NCBI RefSeq assembly: GCF_001424185.1
Contig: NZ_LMOM01000029.1
Location: forward strand, 1,202 to 21,877
Source of the DNA: Deinococcus sp. Leaf326
GTDB taxonomy: Bacteria > Deinococcota > Deinococci > Deinococcales > Deinococcaceae
DNA: 20,676 nt
Direction: 5' to 3'
Made by a program: the position numbers and the translations under genes. Shown here one piece after another: positions 1 to 6,859 of the stretch. The notes below the pieces were generated by a model, which searched no databases, was not told where the DNA came from, and saw only the letters and a program-made list of their open reading frames with translations. Every line of letters begins with the position of its first letter. The first letter of the stretch is position 1.

Positions 1-126
1 CCGGTGAACAGGTCGGCGTACCGGCAGGGCCCACACCAGGGCGTCGGCAAAGTGCCACGTCAGCCCCAGGAGCGTGGGAACCAGCCACCCCAGAAGGGAC
101 AGGTACGCCGTCAACTCAACACTCAT
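1..126 (-). CDS. Hypothetical small membrane protein, N-terminal fragment (cut by window edge)
   Basis: The reading frame opens with ATG at 124-126 and runs off the window after 42 residues without a stop. It begins MSVELTAYLSLLGWLVPTLL and is strongly hydrophobic from about residue 7 to 22, with Trp-rich residues following, so an N-terminal membrane segment is likely. An AGAGG ribosome-binding-like sequence lies about 6 nt upstream of the ATG. It starts 30 nt after the stop of the 86-aa gene on the same strand, so the two are probably co-transcribed. Too little is visible to name a family. The frame and start are supported; the function is unknown. Confidence 0.55.
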   Translation of the reverse strand, partial: MSVELTAYLSLLGWLVPTLLGLTWHFADALVWALPVRRPVHR

Positions 127-156
127 CCGGGCCTCTGCGCTGGGTCGGGCGGTGAC

Positions 157-417
157 TCAGGCCTGCGGCACGAAGGCGACGTGGCCTTCGTACAGGCGGT
201 GGTCGTAGCGGCGTCCGGGCCGCTCGAACAGCGTGCCCTGCATGACGCCGTGGGCCGTGTTGAACTGAATTTTGCACTGGCCGTCGTTGAGCCCACAGGC
301 CTGCTGGAGCGCCTGAAGATCGAGCAGGAAGGCGCCCTCGGGGGCGTGACGGGGTTCAGCCGAGATGGTGAGACGTTTGGTCGGTGAAACCTGGTAGCGG
401 CCCTGAAGGATAAGCAT
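157..417 (-). CDS. Hypothetical 86-aa protein
   Basis: This is a complete small ORF starting ATG at 415-417 and ending TGA at 157-159. It begins MLILQGRYQVSPTKRLTISA. The composition is globular (mixed charged and hydrophobic residues, two Cys at about 41 and 48), with no signal peptide or membrane segment. I do not recognise the family. A TAAACT box sits 6 nt before the ATG with no Shine-Dalgarno sequence, fitting leaderless transcription. The reverse frame at 123-449 has shadow-like composition. The gene is probably the first of a short operon with the membrane protein at 1-126. Confidence 0.6.
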   Translation of the reverse strand: MLILQGRYQVSPTKRLTISAEPRHAPEGAFLLDLQALQQACGLNDGQCKIQFNTAHGVMQGTLFERPGRRYDHRLYEGHVAFVPQA

Positions 418-423
418 CCGCTC

Positions 424-429
424 AGTTTA
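424..429 (-). promoter_or_regulatory. Candidate -10 box of a leaderless promoter for the 86-aa gene
   Basis: The minus strand reads TAAACT, then 6 nt (GAGCGG), then ATG, so transcription would start at or next to the start codon. No good -35 hexamer is visible (CATTTG at a 17-nt spacing is weak). The inference rests on the TAnnnT-to-ATG spacing typical of leaderless Deinococcus genes. Confidence 0.4.
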
Positions 430-470
430 CCCCGGAACTCAATTTCCAAATGGGGCCTAGCCGCTGTATA

Positions 471-534
471 TGGGCTGTTCAGCCCAGAGCGGCACTCAAC
501 GGCCTCACTTGGCTCCCCGCCAGACCGCTGGCGG
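471..534. other. Two short perfect hairpins in the gap 418-635
   Basis: TGGGCT-GTTC-AGCCCA (471-486) and CCGCCAG-ACCG-CTGGCGG (517-534) are perfect stem-loops with 4-nt loops. They lie downstream of the acylase gene on its strand and upstream of the 86-aa gene. Neither is followed by a T run on either strand, so they are not classical intrinsic terminators. They could be factor-dependent 3' ends or protein-binding sites. No ORF of interest was seen in this gap. Confidence 0.35.
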
Positions 535-635
535 CAGGGAGCTGCTTCCGTAGTCGCCAGGGAGGGCAGGCCCGGACCTCACCAAAAGAGGACTACTTTC
601 AACCTTCTGCACCCCGGCCCTCCCAGGCCAGGTCG

Positions 636-3017
636 TTACTCCTCGAGGCGCAGAGCCGTTCTGGTGGGGTCGGCCTGGATCTGCGCGGGCGTGAAGGGCA
701 ACGTGACCCACTGTTTCCGGGAAAACAGCGCCGTCTGGTCCGCATAGTGCACCGAGCCCGGGTCGCTGGACTGCGAATAGGTCAGGATGGCCTGAGCCAC
801 CGGCCCCGTTTCATCGAAGGTGACGGTTTGGATGTAACTCGAACTGTTGCCGGTCACGCCTTCGTAGCCCGCTGGCGAAAGGGCCGGGGGCTCGATCTTG
901 TTCAGCACTCCCTCGTAGTCCGGGGCGCCGTGCAGCGGAAACCGCACACCATTGCGGGTGATGCCCTGCACCGCTCCCAGGGGGGTACTTGGAGCGATCT
1001 TATTGGTGTTGAGGGCCTGCACCGCCTCGCCCAGCGCCTGGAGAAGCTGCGCCCGGACGGCGGGATCGGTGACGTTCAGGCCGCGCGGAGTCTCGACGGG
1101 ATCGGCCGGCGTGAAGGCCACTGCGTAGACCCCGCGGATCTGGCGTGCCCGGTTCCAGAACTCCCGCCAGAGCACCGCCCCCGTACTGTCCAGGTCGCTG
1201 CGCCGGTCCCAGGTCCGCAGGGCCGCGCAGGCCGCCTGAAGGTCCACCACTGCGCCCGCCGTCAACGTCACGGACGCCTGATCCTGGCAGAGCTTCAGGG
1301 CGTCGTCCGCCATCAGGAGGCCGCTGAGGTTGCGGTCGGCGAACAGGGTTTCCTGAACCGACTTCAGGTCGAAGGGCGTGCCCGGCTGTCCGTCCCGCCC
1401 CCCCAGGCGCGCTCCGATCTCCCGCAGGCCCATCCGGGTCCGCATCCCCAATGGGGTATTGGTGGCACCGACGATGGGATCAAGGCCCTCCTGCCGCGCC
1501 GCCGGATTGGTCATCCAAGCGCTGTCGTTGCTGTTCTGAACATAATCCTGCCGGATGAGCAGGGGCTGTTTCGAGGGCGCGCGCAGGCCAGGCACGCGCG
1601 AGGCCGGGTCGACAGCCCAGTCACAGGCCCTGCGTGAGCCGTCGAGCACGGCCAGACCCGCCGCCGCGAACAGGGGCACAAAGAGAGCAGGGGTGCAGGC
1701 ACTCTGCTGCGCCGCCGAAACGTTCGGGGAGGTCGAGATGTCGGCGTACAGGGCCTTTCCGGCGCGGTCGGCGGCAATGGTGTTGACCCAGGGAATGCCC
1801 TGGAGATTCAGGGCCTCGCGGATATCTTCGGCCGTGTGGGCCTCTCCGAACCCCAGCCAGGTGTCCAACATCCGGGTGTTGAGGCGGTTGGCGTCCCGCA
1901 GCACGAACGCGTTCTGGGCCGTCCAGTTCAGGCCCGCCTGCGGCAGGTTGACCAGGGGACCGTCGGGCGTGAAATACAGGGTCCGGCTCTCAACTCTCAG
2001 GGGCTTGCCGGCGCCCTGAAAGACTCGGACCGAGATGGTCCGGGGCGTCATGGTCTGGGGCTGAGCGTCCTTGACATACTGCGTCGGCTGACCGGGGACC
2101 AGCGACAGGGCGCTCAGGGTAAAGCGCTTGTCCGTGGAGACGGTGTGGGTCCAGGCGACATCCTTGTTGAACCCGATATTGATCAGGGGCATGCCGCCCA
2201 GGCTGGCTCCCATCACGTCCACGCGGCCCGGAACCGTGAGATGCATCTCGTAGAAGCGGTTGGTGGTCGTCCAGGGAAAATGCGGATTGCCCAGCAGCAG
2301 CCCGCGGCCATTGCTGCTGGCCTGGGCCCCAAAGGCCCAGCCGTTACTGCCGATGGGCAGATCGTTGATGCGGTGCTGGCGGTTGAAGGCCGCGAGATCA
2401 GCGGGGGGCACCAGACCTGTGGGCGCCGATGGCGGCTGTGTACGGGCAATAGCGGTGACGAATGAGCCGGCGCTGGCCTGGATGGCCTTTTCCTCCAGCA
2501 GGCGCATCATGTCGGCTTCGGTGATGTTCCTGACCCAGGGCGCGTTCCGGCAGGCCTCTGGCCGGGCAGAGGCAGGGGTGTCCCGCAGGAAACGGTTGAC
2601 CCCGGCGGCGTATCCCTGCATGAGAGCGCGGGCGTCGGGTGATCCCTGGGTGTAGGCGCGCTGAAGGGCCGGAACGTCGATCATGGCCTTGAAGAACACG
2701 TCGCTGTCGAGATTGCCCACACGTTGGAACCCCACGGTGGTCGTCCCTTCGGCCCCCAGGTAGAGGGAGCGCTCGCCGCGCACCGTGATGACCTGATCGG
2801 CCAGCAGGCAGAGGTTGTCCTGGGCGTAGCTGTAACCGACGCCGTAGCCCAGACTGGCGAAATTCTGGGCCAGAATGTGCGGGATTCCGTAGGCCGTCCG
2901 CTGAATATCTACCTGATAACGGGGCAGAGAAGCGCCCTGGGCCAGCCCCTGCCCCGCGAGAAGAGCGAGAGACAGGGCAGCCAGAGAAACACGCAGGGAA
3001 GATCTGGAAGTGGGCAT
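636..3017 (-). CDS. Exported penicillin/AHL acylase-family Ntn hydrolase
   Basis: This 793-aa protein is a self-processing N-terminal-nucleophile amidohydrolase of the penicillin G acylase / acyl-homoserine-lactone acylase family. The start at 3017 was chosen because AAGGAG lies 8 nt upstream and the protein then opens with a classical signal peptide (charged RSSLR, hydrophobic AALSLALLAG, cleavage near GLAQ-GA, residue ~27). An in-frame ATG 11 codons earlier would swallow the ribosome site. Residues ~35-200 form the alpha chain. The autocleavage site is GSNGWAF, with nucleophile Ser224. His246 in NPHFPW falls exactly at beta-chain position 23, and QNSNDSAW (~494-501) supplies the conserved Asn motif. 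The expected action is deacylation of N-acyl amides outside the cytoplasm: AHL quenching, beta-lactam side chains or cell-wall lipids. An AHL acylase has been reported from D. radiodurans; equivalence is not tested here. Family is sure, substrate unknown. Confidence 0.92.
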   Translation of the reverse strand: MPTSRSSLRVSLAALSLALLAGQGLAQGASLPRYQVDIQRTAYGIPHILAQNFASLGYGVGYSYAQDNLCLLADQVITVRGERSLYLGAEGTTTVGFQRVGNLDSDVFFKAMIDVPALQRAYTQGSPDARALMQGYAAGVNRFLRDTPASARPEACRNAPWVRNITEADMMRLLEEKAIQASAGSFVTAIARTQPPSAPTGLVPPADLAAFNRQHRINDLPIGSNGWAFGAQASSNGRGLLLGNPHFPWTTTNRFYEMHLTVPGRVDVMGASLGGMPLINIGFNKDVAWTHTVSTDKRFTLSALSLVPGQPTQYVKDAQPQTMTPRTISVRVFQGAGKPLRVESRTLYFTPDGPLVNLPQAGLNWTAQNAFVLRDANRLNTRMLDTWLGFGEAHTAEDIREALNLQGIPWVNTIAADRAGKALYADISTSPNVSAAQQSACTPALFVPLFAAAGLAVLDGSRRACDWAVDPASRVPGLRAPSKQPLLIRQDYVQNSNDSAWMTNPAARQEGLDPIVGATNTPLGMRTRMGLREIGARLGGRDGQPGTPFDLKSVQETLFADRNLSGLLMADDALKLCQDQASVTLTAGAVVDLQAACAALRTWDRRSDLDSTGAVLWREFWNRARQIRGVYAVAFTPADPVETPRGLNVTDPAVRAQLLQALGEAVQALNTNKIAPSTPLGAVQGITRNGVRFPLHGAPDYEGVLNKIEPPALSPAGYEGVTGNSSSYIQTVTFDETGPVAQAILTYSQSSDPGSVHYADQTALFSRKQWVTLPFTPAQIQADPTRTALRLEE

Positions 3018-3318
3018 GAAGACGTCTCCTTCTCGTCGCCGCAGCGACAAGGGCGATTAAAGGTGGAGGTGCAGATTGTGAGCAGCTTCAGTATCGTGGG
3101 GCCGAGTTGGCGAAATGGAAACCGAGTTACAGAGTGCGTGAGTTCCGTCCCTTCGGACACGGCGCACCAGACCGCCGGAGCCGCCTCCCAAGGACGTTGA
3201 AATCCCGCCCCAGCGGCAGATGGTGGTGACGGCCGACAGCCTCACTCCGCTGCGCCGCGAAGCAGAACCCGGCGACACATCTCCCCTACCTCTTCGCAGG
3301 CCCTAAGCTGGGCCTAGC
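3018..3318. other. Divergent intergenic region, acylase / broken regulator
   Basis: These 301 nt separate the minus-strand acylase gene from the plus-strand regulator remnant. They contain the acylase Shine-Dalgarno (AAGGAG, 3026-3031) next to a small hairpin, GTCGC-CGCA-GCGAC. I found no convincing -35/-10 pair for the acylase; GATACT and TAATCG on the minus strand are possible -10 boxes without a partner. The reading frames here have shadow-like composition. Confidence 0.4.
3298..3315 (+). promoter_or_regulatory. Palindrome around a TAAGCT -10-like box before the broken regulator
   Basis: AGGCCC-TAAGCT-GGGCCT is a perfect 6-bp inverted repeat enclosing a TAnnnT hexamer, 3 nt before the ATG of the regulator remnant at 3319. 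Since YafY-type regulators often control their own gene, it could be an autoregulatory operator overlapping a promoter. No matching -35 is visible, so this is only a candidate. Confidence 0.3.
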
Positions 3319-3777
3319 ATGAACCGCACGGACCGACTGTCGACCATCATGCTGGAATGACAGGGACGCGACCGGGGACGCGCCGAGGACCTCGCCCGGC
3401 AGGTGCAGGTCTCCAAGCGGACCATCTACCGCGACGTTCTGGCTCTGAACGAGGCAGACGTGCCCATCATCAGCATGCCCGGTCAGGGCTACACCTTGAT
3501 GCCCGGTGACTTCCTGCTCGCTCTGCAGTTCAGTGCGGAGGAAGCCGTCATGCTGCTGGGCAGTGACTTCACCGCGCAACCCTTCGGAGTGGAACCAGAG
3601 GCAGCCGCGCGGCAGGTGTCACGCAAGATCGCCGCCGTGTTGGACCCGGCCCGGCGGGAGGAAGTCTCGTTCCTGCTGGAAAACGTCCGCCTGCTGCGGC
3701 AGAAGCCCGGACCTTTCGGACGGATATTCACGCTCCAGGATCCAGACGGATATCAGCTCACCCTCTATCCGGGGTGA
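3319..3777 (+). pseudogene. Broken YafY-family (HTH/WYL) transcriptional regulator with a VOC-like tail
   Basis: The frame opens MNRTDRLSTIMLE, then hits an in-frame TGA at 3358-3360, then continues in the same frame with QGRDRGRAEDLARQVQVSK and RTIYRDVLALNEADVPI. This is the classic N-terminal winged helix of YafY/WYL regulators, whose intact form reads ...ELQ.R. at the stop. The downstream frame ends at 3775-3777, far too early for the usual ~230-320 aa, so the WYL effector domain is missing. The last ~24 residues (from 3703: GPFGRIFTLQDPDGYQLTLY) instead match the C-terminal signature of VOC/glyoxalase proteins. A GTG at 3403 could restart translation but would lose the first helices. It is most likely a decayed and recombined gene. 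Confidence 0.7.
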
Positions 3778-3927
3778 GCCAGCTTTAGCCTCTTGGACGA
3801 CGGCGACCTCTTCGCCATCGTTACGTCTTGCGGCGCGCGTCTGTGCCTCAATCTGGATCATCCCACGGTCCCTGGGTGCAGGAGGTCCGGCCTCTGGCTC
3901 GATCCCAGATCCGGCTCAGAGGGTTGA
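3778..3927 (+). pseudogene. Possible VOC/glyoxalase-domain remnant
   Basis: Directly after the TGA at 3775-3777 the same frame continues for about 49 codons to TGA at 3925-3927, with no start codon of its own. The stretch LLDDGDLFAIVTSCGARVCL followed by NLDHP resembles the first half of a VOC fold. With the VOC-like tail just upstream in the same frame, this suggests the debris of one or two VOC genes collapsed into the regulator. Assignment by motif impression only. Confidence 0.35.
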
Positions 3928-4013
3928 CGAACCGGCCGATCAGATGCATAACCCCACCTCATCAGAGGCAGGTTCTTCTTGCACGACACCTTTTCCGGAC
4001 TCGTGCGTATAGA

Positions 4014-4042
4014 TTGACATCGCCTGCATAGCAGGCTATATT
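4014..4042 (+). promoter_or_regulatory. Near-consensus sigma70 promoter with palindromic operator in the spacer
   Basis: TTGACA (4014-4019), exactly 17 nt, then TATATT (4037-4042) is the best housekeeping promoter in the window. The spacer holds the perfect inverted repeat GCCTGC-ATA-GCAGGC (4022-4036), an ideal position for a dimeric repressor to block polymerase. The expected transcription start is about 4049-4050, only a few bases before the hairpin at 4052. No convincing gene follows on this strand. It may be a leftover promoter of a lost gene or may make a very short RNA. Confidence 0.65.
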
Positions 4043-4051
4043 TGAGAAATC

Positions 4052-4080
4052 AAGGCGGCCTCCGGGTCGCCTTCTTCTTT
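4052..4080 (+). terminator. Intrinsic terminator immediately downstream of the 4014-4042 promoter
   Basis: AAGGCGGCC-TCCG-GGTCGCCTT forms a 9-bp stem (one G-T pair) with a 4-nt loop, followed by CTTCTTT. A transcript from the upstream promoter would be about 30 nt, essentially the hairpin alone. Read on the minus strand the hairpin is followed by TTGATTTCT, so it may also help end MATE transcription. Confidence 0.6.
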
Positions 4081-4208
4081 ATGTCCGTATTTCTGGACCT
4101 GCAGGTGAACTTTGGCCCTCTGAATGGTGACGCAGCTACGACGGAGTGCGTCGTTTCGAGAGGGCGCCCGGGCGTCGGGTGGGCTTGCGCCCGGTTGGCA
4201 GGGCCTCT

Positions 4209-5564
4209 CTACGGGTAGAGTTCTTCTTTCCTGTTCTGCCGGGCGGTGAGCGTCAGAAAACGCCACACCAGCGCCGAGGCTGCAAAGATCAGCCCCGCAG
4301 TCAGGCCGAACCACAGCCCCCGCGCCCCCACGCCCAGACCGAAGGCCAGCAGACTCCCCAGACCCAGGCCCACCAACCAGTACGCCACCAGGGAGATGTA
4401 CAGCGGAACGCGCGTGTCCTGCAGTCCGCGCAGCGCGCCGTTGGCGGTCACCTGCAACCCGTCCACCGTCTGAAACAGCGCGGCGATGCTCAGGAACAGG
4501 GTGGCTGTGGCCAGGAGCTGCACATTCCGTGGGTCCTGCACGTCTACGAAGACACCCAGGATGGTCCGCGGTGCCAGCAGTTCCAGGGCCGCGAACACCA
4601 ACATGACGGTAGTTGACAGCGCCAGACCCAGAAGGCCGGCCCGCCGGGCACCGGCCCAGTTGCGCGCGCCGGCTGCCTGACCCACCCGGACCCCGGTGGC
4701 CGAAGCGATGCCGAGCGGAATCATGAAAATGGCGGTGATCGCCTGAAGGGTGATGTTGTGAGCAGCCAGAACGTCCGCGCCGAAACGGGCCATCAGCAGG
4801 GTGGTTACGGTGAACATACCGCCCTCGGCTCCGAGAGTCAGACCGATCGGCCAGCCCAACCTGAACAGGGCGCGGACCTCATGGCCGATCTGTTGGAGGT
4901 CGGCCTTGCCCGCCCGGCGCAGGGCCAGCGGCCACAGAGCCAGGGCCATGACCCACGCTGCCGAGGCGCTGGCGGTCGCGGCTCCGAGCAGCCCCAGACG
5001 CGGAAGGGGCCCCCAGCCGAAGGCCAGCGAGGGACTGAGCAGCGCCGCCCACAGCAGCCCCCCAAAGGCGATCCCCGTCACGACCTGGGGCCGTCCGGTC
5101 CCCTCGAACACGCCGCGCAGCGCGATGAACACTAGGGTCGGGAGCATGCCCAGCGAATACACCCGCAGGAACTGGGCCGACAGATCAGCGCGGATGTCGG
5201 TGGGCGCCAGCTGAGGCAGCAGACTGGCGACTCCCCACATGAGCGGCAGGACGACGGCAGCCAGAAGCAGGGCCAGGCGTAGGCCCCCGTGCAGGGCGCG
5301 GGCCACGCCCGCCGGATGCCCTGCGCCGTGGGCCTGAGCCACTCTGGGCGCGACCGAGAGCATGACCCCGGTCAACATCATGAACACCAAGTAGTACACC
5401 GCGTTGGCGTACGCGGCAGCGGCCAATTCGGCGGCGCCCAGCCGACCGATCACGGCAGTGGCGATCAGGGCCAGGGCATTCGAGGCGAACTGCGAGAGTA
5501 CGACTGGCCCAGCCAGTTTGAGCAGAGACCGCAGTTCGGCCTGGGTTGTCGAGGAAAACGCCAC
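4209..5564 (-). CDS. MATE-family multidrug efflux transporter
   Basis: This 451-aa, very hydrophobic protein has the length, about 12 membrane segments and two-fold layout of NorM/DinF-type MATE exporters, which extrude cationic drugs and toxins in exchange for Na+ or H+. The N-terminal half opens with LLKLAGPVVLSQFASNALAL and contains GRLGAAELAAAAYANAVYY, typical of MATE TM1-TM2. The repeat half shows GWPIGLTLGAEGGMFTVTTL, AAHNITLQ and the GIASATGVRVGQAAGA motif near residue 290. TALRGLQDT-like residues (NGALRGLQDTRVP) near 385 are also characteristic. The start is GTG at 5562-5564, with a TACACT box 7 nt upstream and no Shine-Dalgarno. It is a single gene; the substrate is unknown. Confidence 0.93.
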   Translation of the reverse strand: MAFSSTTQAELRSLLKLAGPVVLSQFASNALALIATAVIGRLGAAELAAAAYANAVYYLVFMMLTGVMLSVAPRVAQAHGAGHPAGVARALHGGLRLALLLAAVVLPLMWGVASLLPQLAPTDIRADLSAQFLRVYSLGMLPTLVFIALRGVFEGTGRPQVVTGIAFGGLLWAALLSPSLAFGWGPLPRLGLLGAATASASAAWVMALALWPLALRRAGKADLQQIGHEVRALFRLGWPIGLTLGAEGGMFTVTTLLMARFGADVLAAHNITLQAITAIFMIPLGIASATGVRVGQAAGARNWAGARRAGLLGLALSTTVMLVFAALELLAPRTILGVFVDVQDPRNVQLLATATLFLSIAALFQTVDGLQVTANGALRGLQDTRVPLYISLVAYWLVGLGLGSLLAFGLGVGARGLWFGLTAGLIFAASALVWRFLTLTARQNRKEELYP

Positions 5565-5571
5565 GTCGGGG

Positions 5572-5577
5572 AGTGTA
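5572..5577 (-). promoter_or_regulatory. Candidate -10 box of a leaderless promoter for the MATE gene
   Basis: The minus strand reads TACACT, 7 nt (CCCCGAC), then the GTG start. A weak -35 (CCTACA) sits 17 nt upstream. The spacing implies a leaderless or nearly leaderless transcript. Confidence 0.45.
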
Positions 5578-5925
5578 GCTAGGTTTGGGGCAGATGTAGG
5601 GTCGGTTCGGCAGCTCTGCCCACAAGACCCGACCGGGCACGAGTCCCCTGCCCAATCTCAACATCAAGCTACTGATTCTCTAAAGTACCGACGCCGGCCG
5701 CGTCACCAGCGGCCGGAACACGGAATCGACCTGCCTTGCAGGTTGGGACTGGGACACCACAGGTGTTCCTGCTCCGAGTCGAGACCAGCAGATCGTCACC
5801 GCAAGAGCCTCAACGCTGGGGAACGGTCTCACCACCCAGTCTTATCCAAGCGAGTGGGCAGGCTGTACACGCCGTATCCAGGCCTGACCGGAACATGGCT
5901 GCCTGTCTCGTCTGCCAGAGAAATG
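5578..5925. other. Gene-free region with stem-loops between the MATE gene and ssrA
   Basis: About 350 nt without a convincing ORF. It holds three perfect hairpins: CCGGCCGC-GTCACCA-GCGGCCGG (5694-5716), ACCTGC-CTT-GCAGGT (5729-5743) and ACACC-ACA-GGTGT (5754-5766). None has a T run. CGGAATCGACCTGC at 5721-5734 faintly recalls a minus-strand tRNA T-arm, but no cloverleaf can be drawn. It could be a decayed RNA gene or an unrecognised structured RNA. Confidence 0.3.
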
Positions 5926-5954
5926 AAAAAAGCCCCGGACCTAAATCCGGGACT
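5926..5954 (-). terminator. Intrinsic terminator of ssrA
   Basis: On the minus strand AGTCCCGGA-TTTAGG-TCCGGGGCT is a 9-bp stem (one G-T pair) followed by TTTTTT. It begins 5 nt after the CCA end of the tmRNA. Confidence 0.9.
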
Positions 5955-5959
5955 TCTGG

Positions 5960-6318
5960 TGGTGGAGACGGAGGGAGTCGAACCCTCGTCCAATGCCATT
6001 TCGGGCGGGCTTCTACGAGCGTAGTCCTTGATTTAGATGTCGGTCATCGGGCGCGCAAGGACACGCTCCGTTTTGACCCAGCCTCTAAGTTTCACTGTTC
6101 AGTTCGAGACACACTGATCAGCTAGCCATCTTTTGTGTCAGCTCGCGTAGCGCCAATGGCCGGGCTTTACGGTTGCTGGGCTGGGATTAAGCAGCCATTG
6201 CGAACGAGTCGCTGTTGTTGCCAGTTAAAGGCTTTGGTCGAATGATTTACGAGGCCAACGACCATCCTCGGCTCGCTACTTCACCGTCAACGAACACCGT
6301 CGAAACCGGGGCGTCCCC
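5960..6318 (-). ncRNA. ssrA: Transfer-messenger RNA (tmRNA)
   Basis: This 359-nt RNA rescues stalled ribosomes together with SmpB. The 5' end GGGGACG (6312-6318) pairs with CGTCTCC next to the encoded 3' ACCA, giving a 7-bp acceptor stem with one G-U pair, as in E. coli. The T-arm GGGTTCGACTCCC (near 5975-5987) and the 5' CCGGTTTCGACGG element are clear. The tag reading frame is on the minus strand at 6187-6222: GGC AAC AAC AGC GAC TCG TTC GCA ATG GCT GCT TAA, giving GNNSDSFAMAA. The AMAA end fits the ClpXP-type degron (usually ALAA or AVAA). CCA is encoded. It has its own promoter and terminator, so it is monocistronic. Confidence 0.97.
6187..6222 (-). other. tmRNA proteolysis tag reading frame (GNNSDSFAMAA)
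   Basis: Eleven codons and a TAA inside ssrA. The resume codon is taken as GGC because this frame ends with the canonical small-hydrophobic A-A stop pattern. The resume codon itself is an inference from that frame. Confidence 0.8.
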
Positions 6319-6331
6319 ATCAGGTCCCAGA

Positions 6332-6340
6332 AGTATACCA
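6332..6340 (-). promoter_or_regulatory. Extended -10 promoter of ssrA
   Basis: The minus strand reads TGGTATACT, an extended -10 (TGn) joined to a near-perfect -10 hexamer. It ends 13 nt before the mature tmRNA 5' end, leaving a short leader for RNase P removal. No good -35 is visible, in keeping with an extended -10 promoter. Confidence 0.65.
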
Positions 6341-6565
6341 CTGCCGGAGGCTGTCCGGCTCGACTGGCTTACAGTTGCCGTTGACTACCCTGGATGGTTC
6401 ACTGCTCCAGGCTAGTCCGTCCGCCCTTTCTCGGCCTAGTCAAGCCTCCTGGCAGCACCCCGGATTCGGGTCCGGAAACGCTGGCCGTGTATGAGATCGC
6501 GCCGACCTCCTCTCCCGCCTCCGGGTCAGGCCGGTTGCCTAGAGTGCCGGTAGAACAGAACCGCG

Positions 6566-6814
6566 TCACAGGAATCCCGGCTGCTGAAGGCAAGGCTGGG
6601 AGGGCGGCGCGGGAACTGCCACCGGATACAGCGCGGGAGACGGCGGCCGGCGCCAGAGCTCTTCTGCCAGGATCAGATGGTCTTCCCAGGACAGGACGGC
6701 CACATTCAGGGAATGTCGGGCGATCCGGGCCACCAGGAGCTCCTGCTGGGTCAACCAGCTCGTCAGATCACTTCTGCTTACCTGCAGTCCCAACAGGACG
6801 TCGTTTCCCTGCAT
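6566..6814 (-). CDS. Hypothetical 82-aa protein
   Basis: ATG at 6812-6814, preceded by AGGGTGA about 5 nt upstream, opens MQGNDVLLGLQVSRSDLTSW. The first ~55 residues look like a compact alpha/beta segment, ending EDHLILAEELWRR. The last ~27 residues are Pro-rich and probably disordered. The family is not recognised. It begins 45 nt after the stop of the 60-aa coiled-coil gene on the same strand, so the two may form an operon. An overlapping minus frame (6823-7170) has shadow-like composition. Confidence 0.5.
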   Translation of the reverse strand: MQGNDVLLGLQVSRSDLTSWLTQQELLVARIARHSLNVAVLSWEDHLILAEELWRRPPSPALYPVAVPAPPSQPCLQQPGFL

Positions 6815-6859
6815 GGCTCACCCTAGATTTCCGGACTGTTCGGCATGGTGAGAGTCTTT

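Noticed and set aside
4081..4215. 44-codon plus ORF directly after the terminator at 4052-4080
   Set aside because: It starts at an ATG with no Shine-Dalgarno, follows a terminator and overlaps the end of the MATE gene; the composition looks random.
5721..5766. Possible minus-strand tRNA suggested by GGAATCGACC
   Set aside because: The T-loop lacks one base, and no acceptor, D-arm or anticodon arm of correct spacing can be drawn.
5404..6415. Plus-strand frames across the ssrA region
   Set aside because: The sequence is a tmRNA gene with acceptor stem, T-arm and tag frame on the minus strand; the plus frames have no ribosome site or family likeness.
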